Source of the DNA: Calditrichaceae bacterium | GTDB taxonomy: Bacteria > Calditrichota > Calditrichia > Calditrichales > Calditrichaceae | DNA length: 7,452 nucleotides | Reading direction: 5' to 3' | Assembly: GCA_024763405.1 (NCBI GenBank) | Contig: JANTFQ010000109.1 | Coordinates: 1 to 7,452, forward strand | In this document: in pieces, positions 1 through 6,678 of the stretch | Numbering within the stretch: position 1 is the first letter of the stretch | Layout of the letters: each line of letters begins with the position of its first letter | Position numbers and translations under genes: made by a program | The notes under the pieces: generated by a model | Database searches by the model: none | What the model was told of the DNA's origin: nothing | Seen by the model: the letters and a program-made list of their open reading frames with translations, nothing else

Positions 1-60
1 GCTTCCTTCATCTCTGATTGAACAAACCGGACTCAACCAAACGGTTTCCGATAAAAGATT

Positions 61-88
61 TTGGCTAAAAGGTATCAAATGCTACATT
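61..88 (+). promoter_or_regulatory. Possible sigma70-type promoter for the hemerythrin-like gene
   Basis: TTGGCT (61-66) and TACATT (83-88) are separated by 16 bp and lie 37 nt before the start codon at 126. Three or four of six positions match each consensus box, so this is only a candidate. The first 125 nt show no other convincing element. Confidence 0.25.
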
Positions 89-125
89 TATTCATCAAAG
101 GAATTTACCATTAAAAGGCGCCGAA

Positions 126-587
126 ATGAAACGATCGAAAGAATTGGAAACGCTGTCCTGGGAACATCACGATGGCCTGGTGATCGCAGCCCGTATTAAA
201 AACGATTTAAAGAAAGAAGCGAATCCGGTCCATTTGCTTCCCTACATTGATGACATTTATACCAACTATCTGCGTCACCATTTTAAACAGGAAGAAGATA
301 GTTTCTTAATCCCCATAAAACCTTTTCCCGAAGCCGGAGATTTGATAAAACGGATGCTGGACGAGCACCAACAGTTTGCTGAAATATTTGCACAAATTGA
401 TCCGTTAGACTCCGAAGTGTTTGTGTATGTGGGACGCTTCGGAGAATTGCTGCACGATCATATCCGCTTTGAAGAACGGCAGCTCTTTCCGCTGATAGAA
501 AAATTACTGAACGCGGAACAACTAAAAAAAATCGAACGCTATCTGCGCCGGGAGCACAAACCCATCCCCCGCGAATGTAAGATTTAA
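126..587 (+). CDS. Hemerythrin HHE-type cation-binding domain protein
   Basis: A 153-residue, all-helical cytoplasmic protein that fits the hemerythrin-like HHE family, whose members bind a di-iron centre and work in O2, NO or redox sensing, iron handling or repair. Likely metal ligands lie in the expected order: H14/H15 (EHH) in helix 1, H51/H52 with E56/E57 (HHFKQEE) in helix 2, H81 (DEHQQF) in helix 3, and H110, H112 and E116/E117 (LHDHIRFEE) in helix 4. Length is normal for a single-domain member. There is no signal peptide or membrane segment. The start is supported by AAAAGG seven nt upstream. The YwiC-like gene begins 18 nt after the stop, so the two are probably cotranscribed. The family call is firm. 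The physiological role (O2 or NO binding, or iron-sulfur protection) cannot be read from the sequence. Confidence 0.9.
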   Translation: MKRSKELETLSWEHHDGLVIAARIKNDLKKEANPVHLLPYIDDIYTNYLRHHFKQEEDSFLIPIKPFPEAGDLIKRMLDEHQQFAEIFAQIDPLDSEVFVYVGRFGELLHDHIRFEERQLFPLIEKLLNAEQLKKIERYLRREHKPIPRECKI

Positions 588-605
588 TCAACTAAAAGGA
601 TTTGA

Positions 606-1385
606 ATGATATTGAATTTCAACCATTATAAATCAGTTGCCCTGCCGCGTGAACACGGCGCTTACGGTTTTACCATCGAACCCTTAATGCTGGGACTGCT
701 AACTGCTTACACATCCGCCGGGTTATTGCTGGCACTGGGTACGATGCTGGCTTTTTTTGCGCATCAGCCCGTAAAAATACTGTTTGGCCAAAACAAAGAT
801 CTGCGCAAAACAGCGGGTCTTTTTCTGGTACTTTACTTAACGGCGGCTTTGTATTTTTTTGTTCTTTTTTTAAAACAAACTTCTTTTCACAGCGCCGCTC
901 CTTTTTACAGCGCCTTAATCCTGATGGCTTTTTATTTAATTCTGGATTTGTTACATTACAGCCGGCGCATTTTCGTAGAGATTATGGCTCCGGCTGCCAT
1001 CGGTCTGATTGCCGTTAGTATAGTTCTTGCAGCAGGATGGTCTGATAACAAGGCGCTGGGTTTGGGACTGCTGCTGGCAGCCCGTTTTGTACCGACTCCG
1101 TTTTATGTACGGGCACGGCTGCGGCTCGAAAAAAAGCAAGAGCCCGAAAACGGTGCAGCGCTTTTTAGCAGCGGGTTTAGCCTTGTTTTGATTTTCCTGC
1201 TGAGCCTGATGGGAATCACACCCTGGCTTGGATTGACAGCCGTTGGCGTATTAACCTTGCGCACTTTTTTGGGTCTATCTTCTTTGCGTAAAAAATCGAC
1301 CGTACGAGCAGTTGGAATGCGTGAGTTTTTTTACGGCCAGGTTTTAGTATGGTTTAGCGCTGCCGGTTATTGGCTTGGGATATGA
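606..1385 (+). CDS. YwiC-like family integral membrane protein
   Basis: A 259-residue, very hydrophobic protein with roughly seven to eight transmembrane helices. It carries the YwiC-like signature near the N-terminus, PREHGAYGF at residues 14-22, then HQP at 53-55, and a C-terminal VGMREFFYG segment at 236-244. A basic loop (RARLRLEKK, 169-177) follows the central helices. The molecular function of the family is unknown. In Bacillus subtilis ywiC lies in the narK-fnr cluster, which ties it loosely to anaerobic nitrate respiration. The start follows AAAAGGA at a 5-nt spacing, and the gene lies 18 nt after the hemerythrin-like gene. The link between a di-iron O2/NO-binding protein and an anaerobiosis-associated membrane protein is inference. 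No terminator-like hairpin is obvious right after the stop. Confidence 0.8.
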   Translation: MILNFNHYKSVALPREHGAYGFTIEPLMLGLLTAYTSAGLLLALGTMLAFFAHQPVKILFGQNKDLRKTAGLFLVLYLTAALYFFVLFLKQTSFHSAAPFYSALILMAFYLILDLLHYSRRIFVEIMAPAAIGLIAVSIVLAAGWSDNKALGLGLLLAARFVPTPFYVRARLRLEKKQEPENGAALFSSGFSLVLIFLLSLMGITPWLGLTAVGVLTLRTFLGLSSLRKKSTVRAVGMREFFYGQVLVWFSAAGYWLGI

Positions 1386-1443
1386 TTCTGTTAAACCGCT
1401 CGCTATCTATCGAATCCCAAAAGGCTTCACCGGAAATTCCTTG

Positions 1444-1462
1444 CGAAACTTTGACAGTTTCG
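1444..1462. promoter_or_regulatory. Perfect inverted repeat, candidate operator
   Basis: CGAAACT and AGTTTCG form a perfect 7-bp inverted repeat with a 5-nt spacer. Two more complementary pairs flank it (TT at 1441-1442, AA at 1464-1465) after one mismatch. The repeat overlaps a perfect TTGACA hexamer (1451-1456), so a protein bound here would compete with RNA polymerase. The half-site does not match FNR (TTGAT) or CRP (TGTGA), so the regulator is unknown. It could instead be an RNA hairpin in a transcript read through from the upstream genes. Confidence 0.45.
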
Positions 1463-1479
1463 TAAAGTTACTATCTTTA
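1451..1479 (+). promoter_or_regulatory. Candidate promoter for the small membrane protein gene
   Basis: A perfect TTGACA (1451-1456) is followed after 15 bp by TATCTT (1472-1477), four of six matches to TATAAT. The same stretch also approximates the Bacteroidota pattern, with TTTG at 1450-1453 and TATCTTTA at 1472-1479, 18 bp apart. The location, 52 nt before the start codon and in a 145-nt gap after the upstream gene, is appropriate. The short spacer makes the exact -10 box uncertain. Confidence 0.4.
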
Positions 1480-1486
1480 CCACTAA

Positions 1487-1503
1487 GAATCCTACAAGGA
1501 TTC
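1487..1503. promoter_or_regulatory. Second perfect inverted repeat in the same leader
   Basis: GAATCCT and AGGATTC form a perfect 7-bp inverted repeat around ACA. It lies just downstream of the candidate -10 box and 27 nt before the start codon at 1531. It could be an operator or a short leader hairpin. There is no T-run after it, so it is not a terminator. Confidence 0.4.
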
Positions 1504-1530
1504 GCAGAATAATTAAGAAAAGAGGATTTT

Positions 1531-1869
1531 ATGTTTGTTCGCTTACTCCCCGTTTTATTCAGCGCCCTTTTATTTTCGGCACATATTTCCCGAGCTGGTT
1601 ACAATATTCCGGCAGTCATTTTTTTACTTTTAATCGGTACGCTTTTCATTAAAAAAACCTATATTCTGCGCGCCTGGCAAATTGTTCTGGGACTCGCCTC
1701 CTTAATCTGGATTCAGGCTACGGTAAGTTATATTCAGGCCCGAATGAGTATGGGTATGCCCTGGATGCGGCTGCTTTTTATTATGGCTGCTATCGTTCTG
1801 TTTACCGCTTTTTCTGCCTGGTGGATGGAAAACAAAAAGATTAAAGCGTTTTATGGTTTCAGAAAATAG
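1531..1869 (+). CDS. Small four-helix integral membrane protein of unknown function
   Basis: A 112-residue protein with four hydrophobic segments at about 3-18, 27-40, 47-67 and 79-98, and a basic C-terminus (KKIKAFYGFRK). The sequence reads as coding because hydrophobic helices alternate with short charged loops, and because AGAGGA stands 4 nt before the ATG. Helix 1 begins LLPVLFSALLFSAH, and helices 3 and 4 are joined by ARMSMGMPWMR (70-80). From memory, this G-x-P-W-x-R loop recurs in small uncharacterised bacterial membrane proteins, but no function is known to me. It has its own 145-nt leader with two palindromes, so it is probably regulated apart from the YwiC-like gene. It converges on acuC, with 63 nt between the two stops. 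Confidence 0.75.
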   Translation: MFVRLLPVLFSALLFSAHISRAGYNIPAVIFLLLIGTLFIKKTYILRAWQIVLGLASLIWIQATVSYIQARMSMGMPWMRLLFIMAAIVLFTAFSAWWMENKKIKAFYGFRK

Positions 1870-1932
1870 AAGGGCGCTATGTTGAATTGTGCGGGTATTC
1901 TATTGATTAAAAAGCCACCGATTAACGCCCTT
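1870..1932. terminator. Possible shared terminator between converging genes
   Basis: AAGGGCG (1870-1876) pairs with CGCCCTT (1926-1932), filling exactly the space between the two convergent stop codons. Pairing extends to 10 bp with one mismatch. The plus strand ends in TTTT. The loop is about 49 nt, far larger than in a classic intrinsic terminator, so its function is doubtful even though the position is ideal. Confidence 0.35.
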
Positions 1933-3084
1933 TTATAGCCAGTCGGCAGCTACGGCATCCATTAAACGCTGAATCAGATCACGGTTAGCGCGAACGACTT
2001 CCGCCTTACGGGGAATGGGATCGAAAGCCGGATTGGGATCGTGTAGATTAGACGGGATTTTAATCTTCAGCCTGGATTCCCAGCGGGCGCGCCAGGCATC
2101 CGGCAAAGTTTCAGGGAGTTCCAGCTCCATGAACATCTTGTAAAGAATAGTCCAGATACGCGCCGTAGCCTGAAACGAATACCCGCCACCTAAGGTTATC
2201 AGCAGGCGGTTGTTGCACAGGGTTTCGGACAGTTGAAATATTTTCCTGAATAAACGCTCGTAATCTTGTGTGGTCAGCATAAGGTCAGCCAGCGGATCTG
2301 AGAAATGAGCGTCGGCGCCGGCCTGCACAATCAGGGCGTCCGGTTTAAACCAGTACAACGCTTCCTCCACCACTTTTTCAACCACTTCCATATAGGACTC
2401 CCCTTCGGTAAAAGGTTCCAAAGGAAGATTTAATTTCAGTGATCGTCCCATGCCGCGGCCCAATTCATGTACCCATCCGCTGCCGGGGAAAATATACTCG
2501 CCCGACTCATGCAGTGAAATGGTCATCACTTTATCATTACTATAAAATATTTGCTGTACACCGTCACCATGGTGCACATCAATATCGAGATAGGCCACAT
2601 GCCAGCCTTTTGCGATCATTTCATTGATGGCCAGGGCAAGATCGTTGTATAAACAAAAACCGGCGGCAAGTGACCTCTGCGCATGATGAAATCCACCGCC
2701 TAACTGCAGCACTTTTCGGGCGGAACCCTCCAGCAGCATCTGTGCTCCCAGAAGCGTACCCCCCGCAATTTTCCGGGCGCCGGAAGCCATCCCTTTCATG
2801 ATGGGATTATCTGCGGTTCCCAGTCCGTATTTTCCAATATCCGCTACTGCCTTCCCGGAAGAAACCGCTTCCACCGCTTTTATATATTCCGAATCATGCA
2901 CCGTTTCCAGTTCGTCCGGCCCCACTTCCTGCGGCGAAGAAAATTCCGGAGTATGCCCCCATTCTTTCAGTAAATCCAGAACCATTTCCACACGCAGCGG
3001 ACTAAAGGGATGCTCAGCACCTAAATTATACTGCTGAAATTCGGGATGATAAATTACTCGACGCATGAGATATGCGGCGGCCAT
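1933..3084 (-). CDS. acuC: AcuC-like class I HDAC-fold protein deacetylase
   Basis: A 383-residue zinc-dependent deacetylase of the histone deacetylase/AcuC family, close in length to Bacillus AcuC, which removes acetyl groups from acetylated acetyl-CoA synthetase. All active-site elements are intact: the tandem histidines H133-H134 (GGFHHA), the zinc ligands D169 and H171 in LDIDVHHGDG, the third zinc ligand D258 in QAGADAHFSDP, and the transition-state tyrosine Y302 in LGGGY. The N-terminus has the family pattern YHPEFQQYNLGAEHPFSPLR. It is cytoplasmic. The chosen start has a weak GAAG upstream and overlaps the end of acuB by 31 nt. An alternative ATG at 3064-3066 (residue 7) has no Shine-Dalgarno but would leave a 13-nt overlap. 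It is the last gene of the pat-acuB-acuC cluster. Acetoin or polyamine deacetylases share this fold, but the neighbours favour AcuC. Confidence 0.9.
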   Translation of the reverse strand: MAAAYLMRRVIYHPEFQQYNLGAEHPFSPLRVEMVLDLLKEWGHTPEFSSPQEVGPDELETVHDSEYIKAVEAVSSGKAVADIGKYGLGTADNPIMKGMASGARKIAGGTLLGAQMLLEGSARKVLQLGGGFHHAQRSLAAGFCLYNDLALAINEMIAKGWHVAYLDIDVHHGDGVQQIFYSNDKVMTISLHESGEYIFPGSGWVHELGRGMGRSLKLNLPLEPFTEGESYMEVVEKVVEEALYWFKPDALIVQAGADAHFSDPLADLMLTTQDYERLFRKIFQLSETLCNNRLLITLGGGYSFQATARIWTILYKMFMELELPETLPDAWRARWESRLKIKIPSNLHDPNPAFDPIPRKAEVVRANRDLIQRLMDAVAADWL

Positions 3085-3683
3085 AAAACTTCAAACCCGG
3101 CGCTGCAAAGCGCTTCGGCCAGAGAACGGATTTCCATAGTACTAACCCGCAATACCAGCCGTGATTTATCGCCGCCTTCCAAATAAGTTAAAATTGAATG
3201 GATATTTATATTGCGCTCCCCAAGAAGCAGGGCCAGCCGGGCCAGTTCACCGGGGGTATCTTTCATCCGGATGTCTAACCGTCCCGAAGGCTGATGCACG
3301 CCTGTTAAACGCAGCAGCGCATCCAGCAAATCGGCGCTGGTGACAATACCCACCAACTTACCTTCTTCCACCACCGGCAGGCAGCCAATTTTGAGTTCGC
3401 GCATTAATTGAGTGGCCCGTTCCACCGGATCGTTTGGATGAGCGGTTTGCACTTTGGTTGTCATCACAGCACCCACCGAAGCGCTTGGTTCAAAAGGACG
3501 CTTTGCCAGCCTGCTCGTTGCCAAACGCAAATCCCGGTCGGTAATGATTCCGCTTAGTTTTTCATCCTGCAAAACCGGCAAATGCCGTATGCCTTTTTCT
3601 TGCATCAATGCATAGGCGTCGCAGAGAGTTGTTTCCGGGCTGACGCAAATGGGGTCAGCGTGCAAAATTTCCTGAATAAGCAT
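3054..3683 (-). CDS. acuB: AcuB-like protein with two CBS domains and an ACT domain
   Basis: A 209-residue soluble protein. It has a CBS pair at about 1-55 (with IRHLPVLQ and GIITDRDL) and 70-122 (with IGCLPVVEEGKLVGIVTSADLL), then an ACT-like ligand domain at about 135-200 (RLDIRMKDTPGELARLALLLGE). It ends in a VLWPP segment that resembles the VVWPS end of Bacillus AcuB as I remember it, and its length is near that protein's 214 residues. CBS pairs usually bind adenine nucleotides and ACT domains bind amino acids or other small ligands, so a role as energy or metabolite sensor is likely. Its biochemical role in Acs control is poorly understood. The start has a good AGAGG at 5-nt spacing, 27 nt after the pat stop. 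It shares 31 nt with acuC, which suggests translational coupling. Confidence 0.88.
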   Translation of the reverse strand: MLIQEILHADPICVSPETTLCDAYALMQEKGIRHLPVLQDEKLSGIITDRDLRLATSRLAKRPFEPSASVGAVMTTKVQTAHPNDPVERATQLMRELKIGCLPVVEEGKLVGIVTSADLLDALLRLTGVHQPSGRLDIRMKDTPGELARLALLLGERNINIHSILTYLEGGDKSRLVLRVSTMEIRSLAEALCSAGFEVLWPPHISCVE

Positions 3684-3710
3684 TTTGTCCTCTCCCTCTT
3701 TTCATTGGGG

Positions 3711-6122
3711 TTAAAATAATGGCCTGTTCCCGGCCCCCGGCTTTAAACGCATCGTTACAGAAGAAACTTCGCAGCCTTCTTTTCCGGGGCGAACGCGCAT
3801 GCTTAAATTCCACAGCCAGGGAATTTCTTCGATCATTTGTGAAATGCGTCCGAGTACCTGAGGCAAATCCGGATTTCCGTCAAACTCTGCTTCTTCCAGC
3901 ATTTCATCTAAATCATTAACCGAAAGGGGCGTAATCCGTACAACAGATGCGCGTTCCGGGATATCGAGCCGAATCAGTGGACCAAACAGGGAATCAGACT
4001 CCACCTTTATTAAAACCTGTGCTTCAGGGTCTGATGCCGTCTCCCCTTCGCGCAAACCAAAAGCTCGTAATATTTCCGTAATCTGCTCTGCTTTTAATTC
4101 GAACAACTCAGCCGCGCCAATTGTTTCCAGTTGTTCTCGGGCAATACGGCGCGCCAAATCCCCCTGCGTATCCGTAAACCAGGCCATCTCGCCCTGGGGT
4201 TTATTTTTAAAATGCACATACTGAACCACTTTCCCAAGCGCCCGTGAAGCTGACTCGGGAAAAAGAAATGCAGGCAGCGCCCGTGCACTGTTCCGCTCCC
4301 CTTTCCGCATGGAAGCCAAACTACCCTGCGCTCCCATTAAGCACAATAAAACCGGTTTTTCCATTCCGTTTTCTTCTTGTGCCCGTTCAATTCCTTTACG
4401 AATCGCGCGCTCTACGGGTCGGGGGCCGCAACTGCCCACACAGGCAAAACCAATGAGTAAGGCGTCCACGGCGTCATCCTTTAAAGCGGTAAATACCGCA
4501 TTTTCATAGGTCTCGGGATCCGTAAATGCGCCTAAATCCACCAGTCCGGGACCAGACAGTTCCAAGCCGTGTGCCGCACTGGAATCGGCAAAGAGCGTAG
4601 CCATTCCGGTAGAGTTAGCGACAATGGCTACCTTATTTCCCCTCGGAAGGGGCTGGTGGGCCAAAACCAAAGCGACATCAAACATCTCTTCCAGGGTTTC
4701 ATTGAAAATAATTCCGGTCTGATGAAACAGAGCGTCCACCTGTGCCGCACTGCCGCTGCGCAGGCCGCTTTTTTCTTCCGTTGCCAGACGGCCGGCATGG
4801 CTGCGCGCGCTCTTAACACATAAAATTGGTTTTTTATAGGACATACGCCGAGCAATGCGTACAAAGCGCCGCGGGTTACGGAAGGTTTCCAGATAGAGCA
4901 GCGCCATTTCTGTTTGCGGGTCTTCTTCCCAAAATTGCAGCAAGTCGTTTCCCGAAACATCGGCCCGGTTACCCGCCGAAACAAAACTTGAAAAACCAAG
5001 GCCTTTATTGACCGCATATTCCAGAATTACCAGTCCCAGCGCGGCCGAATGTGAGAAAAAACCGACCGGACCACGTGGCGGTAAAAGGGGCGCAAGACTG
5101 GCATTTAAATTAATATCCGCAGCCGTATTCATTAAACCCAAACAACTGGGCCCTAAGAGGCGAACGCCGTTTTTTTCAGTTAGCGCTACTAATTTTTTCT
5201 GACGTTCGGCGCCAACCTCGCCGGCTTCGGCAAATCCGGCCGTTACAACCACCAATCCTTTTGCGCCTTTTTGAATAGCTTTTTTCGCCACTTCCTGCAC
5301 CACTTCCGCGGGCACTGCAATCACAGCCAAATCAATGGGGTCGGGTATTTCTTTAATCGTGGCATACGCTTTCACCCCATTCACCGAATCGGCTTCCACA
5401 TTTACCGGATAAACGGTTCCGCTAAAATTTGCAGATAAAATATTATGAAACATCATATTTCCGATGGCACCCTGCTCCCGTGAGGCGCCGACAACCGCAA
5501 TCACTTTTGGTTTAAGCAGGGCCAATAATGAATTTGCCGCCGCAATCCGTTCGCGCAAACCGGCCCGTTCCCATAAGGCCGCGGCATTATTTACAGGCAG
5601 TTCCAGGTGAACCGTATCCGTATCCCAAACCTGATGAATATTAAAACCGGAACTTTTAAAAACCCCCAGCATCGCCCGATTATCGGGCAGCACTTCCGCT
5701 TCCAGGTCCACATAACCTTGTGCCGCAGCCAGGCCGGCGAGACGCTCCAGAATGAGGGTGCTAATCCCTTTTCCCTGATATGATTCTTCTGTCATAAAAG
5801 CCACTTCGGCCAGGCGGTTGTTTCCCATTCCGATAAAATTACCCAGCCCGATTACACGGGGTTCCGTTTCCTTGGAAGAGATGGCCAGCAGGCAGCCCGA
5901 TTCCATAAAATCACCGTTACACAAATCCTCGATTACGGCGTGTGGTACCTCGTTCATGGAAACCATAAAGCGCATGCGCAGACTTTCTTTGGAAACACGC
6001 TTCATGAATGATTCCACCAGCGGCACATCCGCGGGCACAGCGGGGCGAAGTAAGATTCCCTGTCCATCTTTCAGCAAAACATGTTCCCGATAATTCAGTC
6101 CGTCCGGAATAATGCGAAACAT
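3711..6122 (-). CDS. pat: Pat-type protein lysine acetyltransferase: N-terminal GNAT plus degenerate acyl-CoA synthetase (ADP-forming)
   Basis: An 803-residue protein likely to acetylate acetyl-CoA synthetase and other proteins on lysine. Residues 20-175 form a GNAT domain with the acetyl-CoA motif QGKGIS (116-121) and a likely catalytic E106 in AEVAF. A Rossmann CoA-binding domain (about 200-300) opens with IAVVGAS. Succinyl-CoA-ligase-like domains (about 325-640) carry GPSCLGLMNT and FFSHSAALG. The C-terminus (about 655-793) keeps only the last part of an ATP-grasp domain (VLIKVESDSLFGPLI). The phosphohistidine of active ADP-forming synthetases, normally in a SHTGALAGSD motif, appears to be K451 in EEKSGLRSGSA. 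Acyl-CoA synthetase activity is therefore unlikely, and the large part is probably regulatory. The GNAT-first order matches Streptomyces PatA rather than Salmonella Pat, where GNAT is last. The start has AAGGGA at 5-nt spacing. It is the first gene of the pat-acuB-acuC cluster. Confidence 0.87.
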   Translation of the reverse strand: MFRIIPDGLNYREHVLLKDGQGILLRPAVPADVPLVESFMKRVSKESLRMRFMVSMNEVPHAVIEDLCNGDFMESGCLLAISSKETEPRVIGLGNFIGMGNNRLAEVAFMTEESYQGKGISTLILERLAGLAAAQGYVDLEAEVLPDNRAMLGVFKSSGFNIHQVWDTDTVHLELPVNNAAALWERAGLRERIAAANSLLALLKPKVIAVVGASREQGAIGNMMFHNILSANFSGTVYPVNVEADSVNGVKAYATIKEIPDPIDLAVIAVPAEVVQEVAKKAIQKGAKGLVVVTAGFAEAGEVGAERQKKLVALTEKNGVRLLGPSCLGLMNTAADINLNASLAPLLPPRGPVGFFSHSAALGLVILEYAVNKGLGFSSFVSAGNRADVSGNDLLQFWEEDPQTEMALLYLETFRNPRRFVRIARRMSYKKPILCVKSARSHAGRLATEEKSGLRSGSAAQVDALFHQTGIIFNETLEEMFDVALVLAHQPLPRGNKVAIVANSTGMATLFADSSAAHGLELSGPGLVDLGAFTDPETYENAVFTALKDDAVDALLIGFACVGSCGPRPVERAIRKGIERAQEENGMEKPVLLCLMGAQGSLASMRKGERNSARALPAFLFPESASRALGKVVQYVHFKNKPQGEMAWFTDTQGDLARRIAREQLETIGAAELFELKAEQITEILRAFGLREGETASDPEAQVLIKVESDSLFGPLIRLDIPERASVVRITPLSVNDLDEMLEEAEFDGNPDLPQVLGRISQMIEEIPWLWNLSMRVRPGKEGCEVSSVTMRLKPGAGNRPLF

Positions 6123-6201
6123 CTATTTCCCTTCATATAAATCCATTGAATGCAAACAGAATTAGTTGTAAATCCCGTCTTGCTTAAATTCACAGAATGT
6201 C

Positions 6202-6242
6202 TTTTGTGGATTCCCACCAAAACTGCGGGAATGACCACAAAA
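6202..6242. repeat. Imperfect hairpin repeat (TTTTGTGG ... CCACAAAA)
   Basis: TTTTGTGG (6202-6209) pairs with CCACAAAA (6235-6242), and ATTCCC (6210-6215) pairs with GGGAAT (6227-6232). This gives 14 bp interrupted by one 2-nt bulge. The GGATTCCC...GGGAATGAC core looks like a common type of short dispersed intergenic palindrome. It lies 80 nt before pat, so it would fall in or near the pat leader. Confidence 0.5.
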
Positions 6243-6279
6243 CAAGCGCTGGATTACTTTAAAAAAAATCGCTGAGATT

Positions 6280-6301
6280 CTCCGTGCTCCTCTGTGGTTA
6301 A
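6280..6301. repeat. CTCCGTG/CTCTGTGG repeat fragment
   Basis: The stretch contains CTCCGTG and then CTCTGTGG followed by TTAA. From memory, its complement (TTAACCACAGAG with further CACRGAG units) is a recurring intergenic motif in unrelated bacterial genomes. Only about one and a half units are present. The identification rests on recollection, not on a second copy in this window. Confidence 0.3.
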
Positions 6302-6327
6302 ACTTTCTTTTATAAAACCGGAAGTAA

Positions 6328-6505
6328 TTAGTGTCTGTCTTTAAAGTAGTCTAAAACCTCACCCCGACCCTCTCCTAAAAGGAGAGGGAGAAAAGAAAGT
6401 TCCCCTTCTCCTTGTAGGAGAAGGGGTTTGGGGATGAGGTATTTATGACGACAGAAAGAATCATAAAAATTCTCATTATTTTCTGACTTTATGGACGGAC
6501 ACTAA
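6328..6505. mobile_element. MITE-like element, 178 bp, with 20-bp terminal inverted repeats
   Basis: The left end TTAGTGTCTGTCTTTAAAGT (6328-6347) and the reverse complement of the right end (6486-6505) agree at 17 of 20 positions. If the ends are taken as GTGTC and GACAC, the flanks TAATTA (6325-6330) and TAATCA (6503-6508) match at five of six bases and could be a target-site duplication, although part of this follows from the palindrome itself. There is no coding capacity, so mobility would need a transposase in trans. The interior holds a nested double-hairpin module at 6356-6440. The parent insertion sequence family is not identified. Confidence 0.6.
6356..6440. repeat. Double-hairpin palindromic core inside the MITE-like element
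   Basis: Two perfect stem-loops stand side by side. Stem 1 is CCCTCTCCT/AGGAGAGGG (6368-6376 with 6380-6388, loop AAA). Stem 2 is CCCCTTCTCCT/AGGAGAAGGGG (6402-6412 with 6416-6426, loop TGT). An outer arm, ACCTCACCCC (6356-6365) with GGGATGAGGT (6431-6440), closes both with one mismatch, so the whole can fold as a three-way junction. The CCTCACCCC...CCCTCTCC pattern recalls a dispersed repeat seen in many bacterial genomes. Confidence 0.6.
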
Positions 6506-6566
6506 TCAATAATCATCGTCTAATCTGGGCGATTCTTTGCACTATCTTTGTTCAAGGTTACTGGAC

Positions 6567-6579
6567 CCCGAAAATCGGG
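6567..6579. repeat. Short hairpin CCCGA-AAA-TCGGG
   Basis: A perfect 5-bp stem with a 3-nt loop, followed by ATGACA. It resembles the tip of the common CCCGATTTTCGGGATGAC type of intergenic palindrome and looks like a truncated copy. It is too short and lacks a T-run, so it is not called a terminator. Confidence 0.3.
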
Positions 6580-6611
6580 ATGACACGTCCTACCGTACGA
6601 GATAATCAGTC

Positions 6612-6678
6612 ATTCCCACCCATCGGCGTGTGGGTAGGCGAACGTTGAGATTGCGAAATCCCGTTTACGGATGGGAAT
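6612..6678. repeat. Inverted repeat pair, ATTCCCACCCAT ... ACGGATGGGAAT
   Basis: The arms at 6612-6623 and 6667-6678 match at 10 of 12 positions and enclose 43 nt. The left arm can also fold locally (CCCAC at 6615-6619 with GTGGG at 6630-6634). It could be a worn small palindromic element or a second, shorter MITE remnant. No target duplication could be seen. Confidence 0.35.

Noticed and set aside
283..591. A 102-residue minus-strand open frame over the hemerythrin-like gene
   Set aside because: It is antisense to a gene with all the expected metal ligands, has no ribosome binding site, and shows no recognisable domain.
1444..1462. FNR or CRP binding site before the small membrane protein gene
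   Set aside because: The half-sites CGAAACT/AGTTTCG do not match TTGAT/ATCAA or TGTGA/TCACA, so no named regulator is assigned despite the anaerobic hint from the YwiC-like neighbour.
4628..5017. A 129-residue minus-strand open frame inside pat
   Set aside because: It is a shifted frame of pat with arginine- and cysteine-rich, non-protein-like composition. The pat frame has continuous family motifs over the same bases, so there is no frameshift.
6356..6440. CRISPR or intrinsic terminator reading of the double hairpin
   Set aside because: There are no regularly spaced identical repeats, and neither stem is followed by a T-run. The symmetry and the outer terminal repeats fit a palindromic element better.
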